The notes: generated from the sequence alone by a model not told the origin. A DNA stretch of 18,618 nt from Anaerolineae bacterium (GCA_028277515.1 JANQGC010000191.1:1-18618); one strand, 5' to 3'. Shown: positions 1-7,763, counted from the stretch's first letter. Program-made: numbers and translations.

Positions 1-232
1 TAAAGCTGATGAATTCTTGCACCTGGTCCCACCAGATCCATACCAGGACAGTGAGCACAACAAATAGTGCTATGGAAAGGATGGACCAGATCAGGCGGCG
101 CTGAAGACGGCCGTTGCCGGTTTGGGTTGGCTTTGTATCCTCTTGCGAATCCGGTTCTGAAGAGTTACTGGGGCCGGAGACATTTACGCGGCTTTGCTTA
201 TTTTCCTGCTCGGTGGTCACACGGATGTCCAT
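1..232 (-). CDS. Membrane protein, N-terminal fragment (runs off left edge)
   Basis: Reading the minus strand from ATG at 232 gives an open frame of 77 codons that leaves the window without a stop. The first ~48 residues are hydrophilic and rich in Gln, Ser, Asn and Pro. A basic stretch (LQRRL) then precedes one clear membrane helix (about residues 49-67, LIWSILSIALFVVLTVLVW), followed by WWDQVQEFISF. The order of polar tail, Arg-rich stop and helix predicts a cytoplasmic N-terminus. No strong Shine-Dalgarno sequence is visible; the bases upstream read GAAGACAGG about 8 nt before the ATG. The short piece resembles the start of TVP38/VTT-type membrane proteins, but this is a guess from the helix-plus-WDQV pattern only and the diagnostic part lies outside the window. 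That it is a gene is likely; its family is not established. Confidence 0.55.
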   Translation of the reverse strand, partial: MDIRVTTEQENKQSRVNVSGPSNSSEPDSQEDTKPTQTGNGRLQRRLIWSILSIALFVVLTVLVWIWWDQVQEFISF

Positions 233-539
233 TGGTTAGTGGCCTGTCTTCAAAGCTGCGAAGTAAACGGCCGTCACGATTGTTCCTTAGATTATATTGC
301 CTTGCAATACGCGATTCGCAGAAATAAGTTGCTGTTCGATAAGTCGATATGCCAAAAGGTTTGTAGCGCGATCAGTGTGCCCTTTGGTTATTGCCAAATC
401 GCGCCAACCGATTTACCAAACCGGCTACCATTAAAGTTTCTTTTTACCAATTTGAATCACACCCATTGCCAAGTCGCGCGCCAATTTGCCAAATCGGCCA
501 ACATTATTATTGGAGATGGCCAGATCTATTGCAACTAAA
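233..539. repeat. Gene-poor gap with degenerate direct repeats
   Basis: No convincing gene is seen in these 307 bases. Two diverged direct copies of a ~35-base unit are visible at 390-425 and 465-499. Each has the order ATTGCCAARTCGCGC, CCAA, TTTRCCAAAYCGGC. The core TTGCCAAATCG is shared with the perfect hairpin at 13599-13627, so these look like decayed members of the same intergenic repeat family. Short open frames here are on average rich in unlikely residues and have no ribosome binding site. Confidence 0.5.
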
Positions 540-1433
540 TTAAGGATGGAGAAAAAAGCGGATGGCAGCGGGCAATCGCCTGGCCCATGCTTCTTCGCCA
601 TGGTTGGCCCATTTTTCTTCAACATAAAGGATATCGCGCACGGGGCGGTATCCCTTGCGAACGAGAAGGCGTTTCATGCGCCGAACACCGGCATAATAGT
701 TGCGGGATCGTTTACGACTGGTCAATGCTTGAGCCGACCCGCCTAACTCACGCGTCCCGGCATCCAGGTAGACCTTGCCGGGTAAGAATGAGGCGCTTTC
801 GATGTAACTGTAGATTGCTCCGCGGGCAAACCATAAAGAGGGACTCATGGCGCCAACAAAGCCGAAAACATCTTCGCGATAAAAGAAGGCATAGAGACTA
901 ATCAGGCCGCCCATTGAGGAACCCATGATGCCTGTTTTACGCCGTTGGGGCAGGGTCCGGAACTGGTTGTCAATCAGCGGTTTAAGCGTGTTGGCGATGA
1001 AGGATACATAACGATTTCCTTCTCCACCCCCATAAGAATGGTCAACAAATGGACTATATTCATCCAATCGTTTGTTTCCATTATTGGCAATGCCAACGAC
1101 AATGGCCTCCAATCCTTCGTTAAGGGCCAGGCGCTCTAAAGTTTCATCGACCAACCATTCTCCGGCAAAACTGGTGGCGTTATCAAACAGGTTTTGGCCA
1201 TCATGCATATATATAACGGGGTATCGTTTATCCGAATATTTATAAGAGGGTGGTAGATAAATCACGATGTCACGTTTATTGTATAGTTGAGGACTGTAGA
1301 CATCCTGGGCGATTAAGATGTTGCCTACAACTTGATGTCCATTTTCTTTGGAGTAGATTTCATGGTACGGCTTCCAGGTTGGGCTTTTGATGAGTTGCTT
1401 AGTATCCGGATAATGAAGATGCCGTTTAATCAT
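540..1433 (-). CDS. Putative esterase, alpha/beta hydrolase of the esterase D family
   Basis: A 297-residue protein of the PF00756 esterase type (enterochelin esterase/esterase D-like), expected to hydrolyse carboxyl esters. Visible motifs are the strand and turn YPVIYMHDGQNLFD (71-84), which starts the hydrolase core, the nucleophile elbow GSSMGG (171-176, Ser173), an acid candidate Asp224 in LDAGTRE, and a catalytic His candidate at 278 in NHGEEAW. The nucleophile, acid, histidine order is canonical. No signal peptide or membrane helix is seen, so it is probably cytoplasmic. The substrate cannot be told from sequence; siderophore esters, acyl-thioesters and simple esters are all handled by this family. 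The length fits the family. It is divergent from the next gene, and the ~217-base gap between them holds a palindromic element. No Shine-Dalgarno is evident before the ATG. It appears monocistronic. Confidence 0.85.
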   Translation of the reverse strand: MIKRHLHYPDTKQLIKSPTWKPYHEIYSKENGHQVVGNILIAQDVYSPQLYNKRDIVIYLPPSYKYSDKRYPVIYMHDGQNLFDNATSFAGEWLVDETLERLALNEGLEAIVVGIANNGNKRLDEYSPFVDHSYGGGEGNRYVSFIANTLKPLIDNQFRTLPQRRKTGIMGSSMGGLISLYAFFYREDVFGFVGAMSPSLWFARGAIYSYIESASFLPGKVYLDAGTRELGGSAQALTSRKRSRNYYAGVRRMKRLLVRKGYRPVRDILYVEEKWANHGEEAWARRLPAAIRFFLHP

Positions 1434-1500
1434 AATTGTCGTAAATTTGTTCTAATTAAAAGGGGTAATTTTCCCAATTTTTAGGATTATGTCCAGTATA

Positions 1501-1620
1501 CTAAGTACAACAACTATGTTTTAACGGGTTGTCATTTCGAGCAAAGCGAGAAATCTCTCGAGAGATGCCTCGACAAGCTCGGCATGACACATGCAACAAT
1601 ACTTTTTTGTTGGTACTTAG
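1501..1620. repeat. 120-bp concentric inverted-repeat element (MITE-like)
   Basis: Three nested dyads share nearly one centre near 1559.5-1560.5. The outer arms are CTAAGTACAACAA (1501-1513) and TTGTTGGTACTTAG (1607-1620), complementary but for one extra base. The middle arms begin TGTCAT (1530-1535) and end ATGACA (1584-1589), with CGAGC and CGAG blocks also paired. The centre is the perfect palindrome ATCTCTCGAGAGAT (1553-1566). The TGTCAT...CGAG...ATGACA core resembles a short intergenic repeat I associate with several environmental phyla (recalled, not searched). It sits in the divergent promoter gap between the esterase and the DUF1992 gene. Confidence 0.75.
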
Positions 1621-1650
1621 GCATATTTGCACGATTAATGAGTTGTGTGA

Positions 1651-2190
1651 GTGATGAAAAACGAGAATAAATCAGAAAAATTGACGGAAGAGGAAAAGTT
1701 AAGAGAACACCGTATGCGCATGCGCTTTGGTTGGGACGACCTGATCGAAGAAATGATCCAGGAAGGACAGGATAAGGGCGCTTTTGAAAACCTGCGTGGC
1801 ACGGGCAAACCGCTGAACCTGAAGAAAAACAGTTTTGGATCAGAATGGGATATGGCGCACGGGATTATGAAAGAAAACAAGGTTTTGCCGGCCTGGATCG
1901 AACAGCGCAACCATATAACGGCGGAAACGGAACTGCTGCGGCGTGATATCGGCCGTATGTGGAAGCGCTATGCAAGTGCCTATCAATTGTCCCCGGGAAA
2001 GACACATCGTGACGCATTGGCTTTGGAGTGGGAAGAAATGGTTCGGGGATGGGAAAAGAAAATCCAGTCAATCAATAAAAAGATCGATGATTTTAACCTG
2101 GGACGGCCGACAGAGAATCTAGAGGTTTTCCGGCTGCGCCTGGATAGTATCCTGGAGCAAGCCGGCGCTAAACCCGATCTAGCCGGTTAA
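1651..2190 (+). CDS. DUF1992 / DnaJC28-like conserved domain protein
   Basis: A 179-residue, highly charged, soluble protein. The core FGWDDLIEEMIQEGQDKGAF (26-45), followed by NLRGTGKPLNL (47-57) and ENKVLPAWIEQR (75-86), is the signature of DUF1992, the domain found in the human DnaJ homologue subfamily C member 28 and in many small bacterial proteins. The bacterial versions normally lack the J domain, as here. The C-terminal half is helical, with a WEKKIQSINKKIDDFN coiled-coil-like stretch. Molecular function is unknown. The start is either GTG at 1651 or ATG at 1654, which differ by one residue; no strong Shine-Dalgarno supports either. It is convergent with the downstream acyltransferase and their stop codons overlap within TTAA (2187-2190). 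Confidence 0.85.
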   Translation: MMKNENKSEKLTEEEKLREHRMRMRFGWDDLIEEMIQEGQDKGAFENLRGTGKPLNLKKNSFGSEWDMAHGIMKENKVLPAWIEQRNHITAETELLRRDIGRMWKRYASAYQLSPGKTHRDALALEWEEMVRGWEKKIQSINKKIDDFNLGRPTENLEVFRLRLDSILEQAGAKPDLAG

Positions 2191-3851
2191 CTCTCATCTA
2201 CTTCAATCTGGTTGAGATAGCGGGCCTGGGCCGGCCAGTTGGTGAGGTTTAAGCCGTTTTGCAGCAATCCGGATTCGGCGATCAACTTGGTGATGGTCTG
2301 CGGGTTCATTTTGCCTAACTGCTGGAAATTGACGATGCCGTTTTGGGCTAATATGGCAGCAACTGCTTCGTCGATGCCTTGGATTTGGGTCAGATCATCC
2401 TTTTGGGGAGCCATCGATTTGGCGGGTGCTTGCTTTTTGGCGGAGGGCGTCAAATTTAAATTGGCCATCAGCAAATCAAGCTCATCGTAAAAGGCGCTGA
2501 CAATGTGTTCCGGTTTGTCGACCAGCCTGGCATCGGTCGCCACACCAATGTAGACTTTTCCGGCGTAACTGAGGATGCTCAAACCCAGCCCCAGACGGCC
2601 GGCCTGGGGAACCCAGAACATGATATCCTGGATTTGACGGCCGGCCAGGTATAAAGGCATGGGCGGGCCAGGGACGTTGGTCAAAACGGCTGTCGCTTTT
2701 TTGGCGAACAAGGAGACAACGACATCCTGCACCTGGCGCGCTGAACGGCCGACGATATTGAGCAAATTTAGGATGATCCCCGCTTCGGGCGATTGTTTTA
2801 ACTGTTGCATGCGATAATGAACTTCTGACAGCCTGGCCAGGGGATCGCCGATACTGACCGGGAGGTTTAAGAAGACGAGACCAAATTTGTTGCCCAGCCG
2901 GCCCATCTCCTCGGCCGTGCGCAAATTGACGGGAACCGTCGCCCGGAAATCTTGCGGTTCATAGCCGGCGGACAGCATATAACGGCGAAGTGCGCCGCTC
3001 ATAGCCGAGATAAGTACATCATTGACTGTGGTATGGGTAGCATTTTTGATGGCTTTGATATCGCGCAAGGGTAATGGTTTCGACCAGGCGCCGCGCTTGA
3101 CCGTTCCTAATTCCCCTTTGAAAGGTGTAGGCGGATCGTCGGAGCGCAGCAGCAGCTTGCTGGTCGTGTAGCTCAACTCTGTGCCCGAAGCCATTAATTC
3201 TCTAAAGCGATCGGGATTGCGAGCGATGCTGACGCTTTCTCTTACCGCGCCGACAGACCATTTTCCGGCTGTACTCGCAACAAAACGGCCGCCACGAAAA
3301 AGGGAGCCAACGATCCCGCTGAACAAACCGCCATCATCATCTTCGATGACGCCTGACTCTCCTTGAGGAACGGGGGCATTGGGGGACATGTCGGTTAAAG
3401 AGAGCAGGATATATACCAGAGCCAGACCGTCAGCGATGCTGTGGTGAATGCGGGCGACAAGGGCGCTGCCTCCTTGATAATTGTCAACGACATGGATTTG
3501 CCAAAGAGGTTTGGAGCTATCGAGGGGTGAACTCATGAGCTGGCTGACCACTTGCTGCAAAGCGGCCTGATTGCCTGAGGCCGGCAAGGCAATATGCCGG
3601 AAATGGGCGGACAGCTTGAAATGAGGATCGATTTGCCAATAGGGCATGCCGGTGGGTAAGGATGGTTGGACCAGTCGCTGGCGAAAACGGTCGAATTTAA
3701 GCCAACGGTGCTCAAATACAGCCATCAGATGATCGATATTCAAGGGTTTGTCAAAGGTCATCACACCGGTGATCATCATCAGGGTGGTTGTCTCGTCCAT
3801 GCCCAGCCAGGCGGCATCGACATTTGAAAGAGGCTCTGAATTTCGGGGCAT
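2187..3851 (-). CDS. Wax ester synthase/diacylglycerol acyltransferase with C-terminal helix-hairpin-helix domain
   Basis: This bifunctional acyltransferase would join acyl-CoA to fatty alcohols or diacylglycerol, making storage wax esters or triacylglycerol at the inner membrane face. The active-site motif HHSIADG (136-142, HHxxxDG) is intact, preceded by PLWQIHVVD (115-123). Later blocks typical of the family include TVNDVLISAMSGALR and NVPGP. The start is taken at ATG 3851 because AAAGGAGG lies 7 nt upstream (3859-3866) and the protein then begins with a family-like SNVDAAWLGMDE. A longer frame from 3911 would add 20 residues but has no such site. The protein is 554 residues, while the family usually ends near 450-480. 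The extra part is a Lys/Ala/Pro linker and a ~70-residue tail (about 485-554) with DLTQIQGIDEAVAAILAQNG, which reads as a helix-hairpin-helix of the DUF4332/Rad51-N type. That fusion is unusual. Confidence 0.9.
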   Translation of the reverse strand: MPRNSEPLSNVDAAWLGMDETTTLMMITGVMTFDKPLNIDHLMAVFEHRWLKFDRFRQRLVQPSLPTGMPYWQIDPHFKLSAHFRHIALPASGNQAALQQVVSQLMSSPLDSSKPLWQIHVVDNYQGGSALVARIHHSIADGLALVYILLSLTDMSPNAPVPQGESGVIEDDDGGLFSGIVGSLFRGGRFVASTAGKWSVGAVRESVSIARNPDRFRELMASGTELSYTTSKLLLRSDDPPTPFKGELGTVKRGAWSKPLPLRDIKAIKNATHTTVNDVLISAMSGALRRYMLSAGYEPQDFRATVPVNLRTAEEMGRLGNKFGLVFLNLPVSIGDPLARLSEVHYRMQQLKQSPEAGIILNLLNIVGRSARQVQDVVVSLFAKKATAVLTNVPGPPMPLYLAGRQIQDIMFWVPQAGRLGLGLSILSYAGKVYIGVATDARLVDKPEHIVSAFYDELDLLMANLNLTPSAKKQAPAKSMAPQKDDLTQIQGIDEAVAAILAQNGIVNFQQLGKMNPQTITKLIAESGLLQNGLNLTNWPAQARYLNQIEVDES

Positions 3852-3858
3852 TGAACCG

Positions 3859-3866
3859 CCTCCTTT
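3859..3866 (-). promoter_or_regulatory. Strong Shine-Dalgarno deciding the acyltransferase start
   Basis: On the minus strand AAAGGAGG lies 7 nt before ATG 3851. This is the reason to prefer the 554-residue protein over the upstream ATG at 3911, whose leader shows no such site. Confidence 0.8.
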
Positions 3867-3939
3867 GATACCAAGGACTTTTTTAATCAGGTTTATCAGG
3901 AATCTAAGCATAGGTCAGGTAAGTATACCTTCTCGTAAC

Positions 3940-3966
3940 ACAAATTGCCTAATTTGTATTCTACAG
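3940..3966. repeat. Small hairpin with TTCTACAG tail
   Basis: ACAAATT (3940-3946) and AATTTGT (3951-3957) form a perfect 7-bp stem around GCCT, followed at once by TTCTACAG (3959-3966). The same tail follows other intergenic hairpins in this window (4830-4837, 11451-11458), and a close variant follows the hairpin at 13599. It lies upstream of the acyltransferase gene and downstream of the histidine phosphatase. A second TTCTACAG at 4076-4083 supplies the stop codon of the phosphatase gene on the other strand. Confidence 0.5.
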
Positions 3967-4077
3967 GTTAGGGCGATTCCAAAGTTACCAACAGATTGAT
4001 GTAACCGAAATTTCATAATTTCGCTCCTCGGCGCGATAAGTAATAGGTTACATATCCGAACTTGGAACCACTCTATT

Positions 4078-4710
4078 CTACAGGCTGCTCAGATGTTCGA
4101 TGCGGCTGTGATAGTGTAATCGCCAGGTTTCGCGCAGGGGGTGGTCGACGAGTTCAAAACGTGCTATTCCTGTATTGTGGCTCCAGACTTCACAACGTCG
4201 CCAGGGACCGATGTTAAAGACATGATCGAAAGTCATTTCAATCACACCGCCATGACAAACAGCAAGGATGGTTTGCTGTTTGTGTTTATCTATGAGTTCT
4301 TCGATGAAGTTACCCACACGAACGCGAAAATGCATTAGGCTCTCACCCATATCCCTATTCGGCGTAGTAGAGGAAAACGGCCGTTCGCTGCTCCAAAAAT
4401 CACTGTATTCCGGCAGGTCATCGCTGGGCCAGGCGGTATGATCGAGACGGTTATTACCGATCTCGCGCAGGCGGTCTTCAATGATCAGTGGTTGGTCATA
4501 CACTTCCGAAAGGGGTTCGGCCGTTTCCCTGGCGCGCTGCATGGAACTGCTATAAAGGGCATCAAATTCTTTGACCTCACCAGGCAGCCAGGCAGCCAAT
4601 GCAGCAGCTTGTTTTTGGCCTAATGGCGTCAGCCCCTCATCGGTATTGCCACCATCCCAATCTTTTAAATTTACATAGCTCTGCCCGTGGCGGATCATGA
4701 TCAGATTCAT
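4078..4710 (-). CDS. Histidine phosphatase family protein (phosphoglycerate mutase-like)
   Basis: A 210-residue member of histidine phosphatase branch 1. It opens with [12 protein letters not shown] (3-14); His8 of RHG is the residue that takes the phosphate. The second Arg is in [10 protein letters not shown] (55-64), the acid is Glu83 in LREIGNN, and the second His is His153 in VCHGGVIEM. All elements of the phosphohistidine pocket are therefore present. The enzyme is cytoplasmic and could be a broad phosphatase, a cobalamin-pathway phosphatase or a sugar-phosphate phosphatase. The true mutase usually has a longer insert, so phosphatase is the safer call. GAGGT at 4717-4721, 6 nt before the ATG, supports the start. 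It seems to be transcribed alone: a repeat pair lies upstream and 226 nt separate it from the acyltransferase start. Confidence 0.9.
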   Translation of the reverse strand: MNLIMIRHGQSYVNLKDWDGGNTDEGLTPLGQKQAAALAAWLPGEVKEFDALYSSSMQRARETAEPLSEVYDQPLIIEDRLREIGNNRLDHTAWPSDDLPEYSDFWSSERPFSSTTPNRDMGESLMHFRVRVGNFIEELIDKHKQQTILAVCHGGVIEMTFDHVFNIGPWRRCEVWSHNTGIARFELVDHPLRETWRLHYHSRIEHLSSL

Positions 4711-4732
4711 CGTTTGACCTCAAGTCATTGTG

Positions 4733-4837
4733 GCGCATGCTTTCTAGCTTGCGGTTGAAACAACCTGGAAAGGTTGTTCTACGGTAGCGCGAGCTTTCCA
4801 GCTTGCAGATAAACAACCTGGAAAGGTTGTTCTACAG
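4733..4837. repeat. Two tandem copies of a two-hairpin intergenic repeat
   Basis: Copy 1 (about 4733-4783) and copy 2 (4784-4837) each contain GCTTTCYAGCTTGC, then AACAACCT-GGAA-AGGTTGTT (a perfect 8-bp stem at 4759-4778 and at 4812-4831), then TTCTAC and a G or A. The first part can itself pair as GCGAGCT with AGCTTGC. The same family recurs at 11383-11520. It fills the divergent gap between the histidine phosphatase and the membrane operon. Confidence 0.8.
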
Positions 4838-4924
4838 ATGCAAAAACATGAGTATAAATAAATGTTTGGCATTGGCAAATGGCTGGATGAATTTGCAATG
4901 TTTTATCAAGTGATTGCAGTGGGA

Positions 4925-4930
4925 TATAAT
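4925..4930 (+). promoter_or_regulatory. TATAAT -10 box of an apparently leaderless gene
   Basis: A perfect TATAAT ends six bases before the in-frame ATG at 4937. That spacing would put transcription start at or next to the A of the ATG. No clear -35 and no Shine-Dalgarno are seen. The alternative upstream ATG at 4862 would place this box inside the coding sequence. Confidence 0.5.
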
Positions 4931-4936
4931 TTTGCC

Positions 4937-5677
4937 ATGACATTGAATGGCATCGAAAAAAGAAAAAGAACGGCGGCCTGGATGCCCGTCCTGGCCGATG
5001 TATTGGGGATTGGAGCGCTTTTTGTGCTGCTTGCGCCGGTGACGGAGTGGTTAATCACCTCTGTCGGGTTAAATGTTTTCATCGTGATTGTGACTTTTGT
5101 TTTGTTTTGCCTTGGCGTTTATCTCATTCGCAAGTTGGAAACGCCTGACGTCACATACGGCTGGCATCCCCCTGATATTCTACTGGACCGGCGTGTACGA
5201 GCCGGGTTAGCTGTGTTATTCGGCTTGATGATGACGACAATTTTAGCTTACCAGTTGGGTTATTTCGCATCGGTCGAAACGCTTGGCTCGTTTGAAATAG
5301 GCGAAGGAGAGTCATCTTCGCTTTTCGTTTATATGCCAGGTGCTTTACTGGGTGTTTCCATGCTCTATGTCCTGGTGCTGGCTTTCCCGGTTAACGATAA
5401 TGTGGTAGAGGGAACCCTAAAATCGGCCGTTTTTGCACTGCTTGGACCGCTCTTGATGAACAGCCTTTTGTTCATCTTGGTGGCTCAGTTTAAAATCATA
5501 TTCACAGACTTGGCAGTTTTTGGACCGGTCGGCACGTTGATCCTCACGGCCATTTTCCTTGGTATTGCCTTCACGCCGCCTCGATTGATATTACAAACAA
5601 AATATCCCCTGGAATGGTCGCTTTTTTCCTTCGCGGTTTTGCTCATCAGCGGCGCTTTTATCGTCAGCGGTCCCTAA
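4937..5677 (+). CDS. Multi-pass membrane protein of unknown function
   Basis: 246 residues from ATG 4937. A frame from 4862 would add 25 residues, but TATAAT at 4925-4930 sits six bases before 4937, as at other apparently leaderless starts here. The N-terminus is short and basic (IEKRKR), followed by about seven hydrophobic segments. A hydrophilic loop around LETPDVTYGWHPPDILLDRR separates segments 2 and 3, and a Glu/Ser-rich loop (FEIGEGESSS) follows segment 3. I do not recognise the family and see no catalytic motif. It is followed after 7 nt by the TauE/SafE gene with no terminator between, so the two are very likely one transcript; a role alongside export or membrane transport is plausible but unproved. 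Confidence 0.75.
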   Translation: MTLNGIEKRKRTAAWMPVLADVLGIGALFVLLAPVTEWLITSVGLNVFIVIVTFVLFCLGVYLIRKLETPDVTYGWHPPDILLDRRVRAGLAVLFGLMMTTILAYQLGYFASVETLGSFEIGEGESSSLFVYMPGALLGVSMLYVLVLAFPVNDNVVEGTLKSAVFALLGPLLMNSLLFILVAQFKIIFTDLAVFGPVGTLILTAIFLGIAFTPPRLILQTKYPLEWSLFSFAVLLISGAFIVSGP

Positions 5678-5684
5678 TTTCCGT

Positions 5685-6416
5685 ATGGATTTAATCCTGG
5701 CGCTCATTTTTTTCCTGTTGGCTTTGTTATATGGGTCTGTCGGGTTAGGCGGGGCGTCTGGTTATATAGCAGCGATGGGTTTGCTGGAGTTGGACCCGGC
5801 GGTGATTCGGCCGACGGCGCTGACCATGAATGTCCTGGTCGCTTCTATCGGCACCTGGAAACATGTGCGGGCCGGACAATTTTCCGGCCGTATATTCTGG
5901 CCGATTGTGGCTGCCTCCATCCCGATGGCCTTCATTGGCGGCCGTTTAACGCTGCCGGGGTCGATTTACCGGCCCCTTGTAGGTTTGATCTTGCAATACG
6001 CTGCCTGGCGGCTGTGGCGCGGGTCCAGAGCTGCCAATGAAGATAAAGAAATCACGGCGCTTCCCATTTGGATGGCCTTATTGGCGGGAGGCCTGATTGG
6101 ATTGACGGCCGGTCTGATTGGCATTGGCGGGGGTATTCTACTCGGTCCGTTGATTTTGCTGGCCGGCTGGGCAAAAACGCGAGATGCGCTGGGCATTACA
6201 TCGGCTTTTGTGCTGGCTACTTCTCTTTCGGGATTATTAGGAAGGCTTTCCAGCGTGCCCCAGCTTCCACCGGCGATATGGATCTGGTTGTTGGCGGTTG
6301 GTATTGGCGGCTGGATTGGCGCGGAATTCGGCAGTAAGCGCTTGAATCCGCAAATTTTGCGGCGCTTGCTGGCGTTGGTTTTGGTTGCCGGTGGATTGCG
6401 AATGCTGGTTGGATAA
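5685..6416 (+). CDS. TauE/SafE family sulfite/organic anion exporter
   Basis: A 243-residue integral membrane protein of PF01925, whose members export sulfite, sulfoacetate and similar small anions. The two halves carry the family's repeated glycine motif: YGSVGLGGASGY (16-27) and GLIGIGGGILLGP (143-155), each at the start of a half. About eight hydrophobic segments are visible (for example 1-20, 70-88, 128-150 and 190-210). Length fits the family. The gene starts 7 nt after the stop of the preceding membrane protein, without its own Shine-Dalgarno, pointing to operon expression. The substrate is not readable from sequence. The downstream hairpin at 6432-6463 probably ends the transcript. Confidence 0.88.
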   Translation: MDLILALIFFLLALLYGSVGLGGASGYIAAMGLLELDPAVIRPTALTMNVLVASIGTWKHVRAGQFSGRIFWPIVAASIPMAFIGGRLTLPGSIYRPLVGLILQYAAWRLWRGSRAANEDKEITALPIWMALLAGGLIGLTAGLIGIGGGILLGPLILLAGWAKTRDALGITSAFVLATSLSGLLGRLSSVPQLPPAIWIWLLAVGIGGWIGAEFGSKRLNPQILRRLLALVLVAGGLRMLVG

Positions 6417-6431
6417 AAAAGATGCCAAAGA

Positions 6432-6463
6432 AGTGACAGTCACTTATTGAAGTGACTGTCACT
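6432..6463. terminator. 14-bp perfect hairpin, repeat-derived terminator between convergent genes
   Basis: AGTGACAGTCACTT (6432-6445) and AAGTGACTGTCACT (6450-6463) pair perfectly around ATTG. Each arm is itself a palindrome of the form AAGTGACWGTCACTT. It lies 15 nt after the TauE/SafE stop and 9 nt before the spondin gene stop, so it could end both transcripts. No T-run follows, so termination is inferred from position and stem strength. The same 15-mer recurs at 10308-10322 and 10355-10368. Confidence 0.65.
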
Positions 6464-6472
6464 CGCTAAAGT

Positions 6473-7756
6473 TTATGGCAATGGGGTGATGGTGATATGG
6501 ATATTGCCGCCATTCATGTGGTTAATGGGCATGACCACACCATTTTGTACTTGCCCACTGTCCGGGCCGGCCTGACGCGGAGCCTGGTTGGGGCCGTAGC
6601 CTGGCGCTTCGTCCACTTCCGTACCCGCATCATATAAGGTGACCAGGTGTGTGACGTCACCGCTGCGCGGGCTACCGTTCTCATCAAACAAGGGCAGGCT
6701 GTTCAGACCATAAAACCAGTCATTGGAATCGACGAACATGGTTACCAGGGAGAGGTGATCACCTGGGTTGGCGTTGATTGTGAACTGGTAGTTGCCGTAT
6801 GGTGGGGCAATGGGACCAGGGCCTGAGGCGCCCCGGCCGACGGCCGCTGCGCCCGCATTGGCGTCACCTTGCTCGGCGACCAGCATCATTGGGCCACCCG
6901 CTTCGGCCAGGAATTCTAGACCAGGGGAAGCAGAACGGCCGGTCGCGAATAAGGCGTTGGGCTGCTGATGAACCTCCCAGGCTACTGGTGCCAAAGGAGT
7001 ATTTATTCCGGAGTGAGCGGCTAAGGCGTTGCCCAGGGCGGCGACATTGCCGTCTTCCGCTAACGCTTCCAATCCCAGGCCAAAATCATCCTGCCCACTG
7101 ACAAATAGAGGGGCGGAGTTGCTGTGTACAACAAATACACCTGGGGCAAGAGGGCTCGGCGAGGAACTGTTGCCGGATATATTGTCAATGCTTAGATTAA
7201 AGTGGGAGGGACCAATCTGGCTCAAGGTAGCGCGAATTAATTGGGACGTGGGGGGCAGATCCTGGGAGAGAACCTGGCGCACTTGTGAGTCGGGATCATC
7301 AGGGCCGGTATCAGGGCCAGTTTGGCGAGGGGCTTGATCGACACCTATGCCAACTGGCTGGTCACCTTCCGTGCCGGAATCCCAGAGGGCGACATAGGAG
7401 GTCACATCGCCCGTGTTCGGGGTTCCATCCGTCCGGTATACGGGGATTCCATTTTCATCGGGAGCGAAGAACCAATCATTAGATTGGACAAACATGGTGG
7501 CGAATGAAACATATTCACCCGGCGCTGCATAAAATGAGAAATTATAGCCTGAGCCGGGCGTGGCCGGACCGGGAGAGGAAGCGCCGGTAGGCGTGTTAAA
7601 CACACCGCTGGAGCTATAGGGATAATTGGCGACATTATCGACAGAGACGACAAATTGCTGCCCTTCCTGCGCGAATGCGCCGGATGGACCGGCAATAGCT
7701 ATGGGAATAATAAATAGGAAGGCGAGAAAAAGGGTTAGATTTTTGATTCGTTTCAT
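6473..7756 (-). CDS. Secreted spondin-domain protein with two units
   Basis: A 427-residue exported protein. Residues 1-29 form a signal peptide (KRIK, hydrophobic core, AFA-Q cleavage). Two spondin_N-type units follow. Unit 1 (about 33-165) has MFVQSNDWFF (88-97), GDVTSYVALWDSGTE (116-130) and QAPRQTGPD. Unit 2 (about 185-427) has LEALAEDGNVAAL (229-241), MFVDSNDWFY (340-349), GDVTHLVTLYDAGTE (366-380) and QAPRQAGPD. Unit 1 lacks the ~120-residue segment between the first strand and the SNDWF block that unit 2 keeps. Eukaryotic spondin domains bind extracellular matrix; bacterial ones are extracellular and of unknown role. AAAGGAG (7764-7770), 7 nt before the ATG, is a strong ribosome site. 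No LPXTG or C-terminal helix is seen, so it is probably released or loosely bound. Confidence 0.85.
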   Translation of the reverse strand: MKRIKNLTLFLAFLFIIPIAIAGPSGAFAQEGQQFVVSVDNVANYPYSSSGVFNTPTGASSPGPATPGSGYNFSFYAAPGEYVSFATMFVQSNDWFFAPDENGIPVYRTDGTPNTGDVTSYVALWDSGTEGDQPVGIGVDQAPRQTGPDTGPDDPDSQVRQVLSQDLPPTSQLIRATLSQIGPSHFNLSIDNISGNSSSPSPLAPGVFVVHSNSAPLFVSGQDDFGLGLEALAEDGNVAALGNALAAHSGINTPLAPVAWEVHQQPNALFATGRSASPGLEFLAEAGGPMMLVAEQGDANAGAAAVGRGASGPGPIAPPYGNYQFTINANPGDHLSLVTMFVDSNDWFYGLNSLPLFDENGSPRSGDVTHLVTLYDAGTEVDEAPGYGPNQAPRQAGPDSGQVQNGVVMPINHMNGGNIHITITPLP

Positions 7757-7763
7757 TATTAAT

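Noticed and set aside
194..538. Plus-strand 114-codon frame in the left gap
   Set aside because: It overlaps the decayed repeats, has no ribosome site and no similarity to a known family.
3852..3911. N-terminal 20-residue extension of the acyltransferase
   Set aside because: No ribosome site upstream of 3911, while AAAGGAGG sits 7 nt before ATG 3851.
4078..4710. Calling the histidine phosphatase a glycolytic phosphoglycerate mutase because gap is in the window
   Set aside because: The genes are 13 kb apart and the short length fits a general phosphatase better than the mutase.
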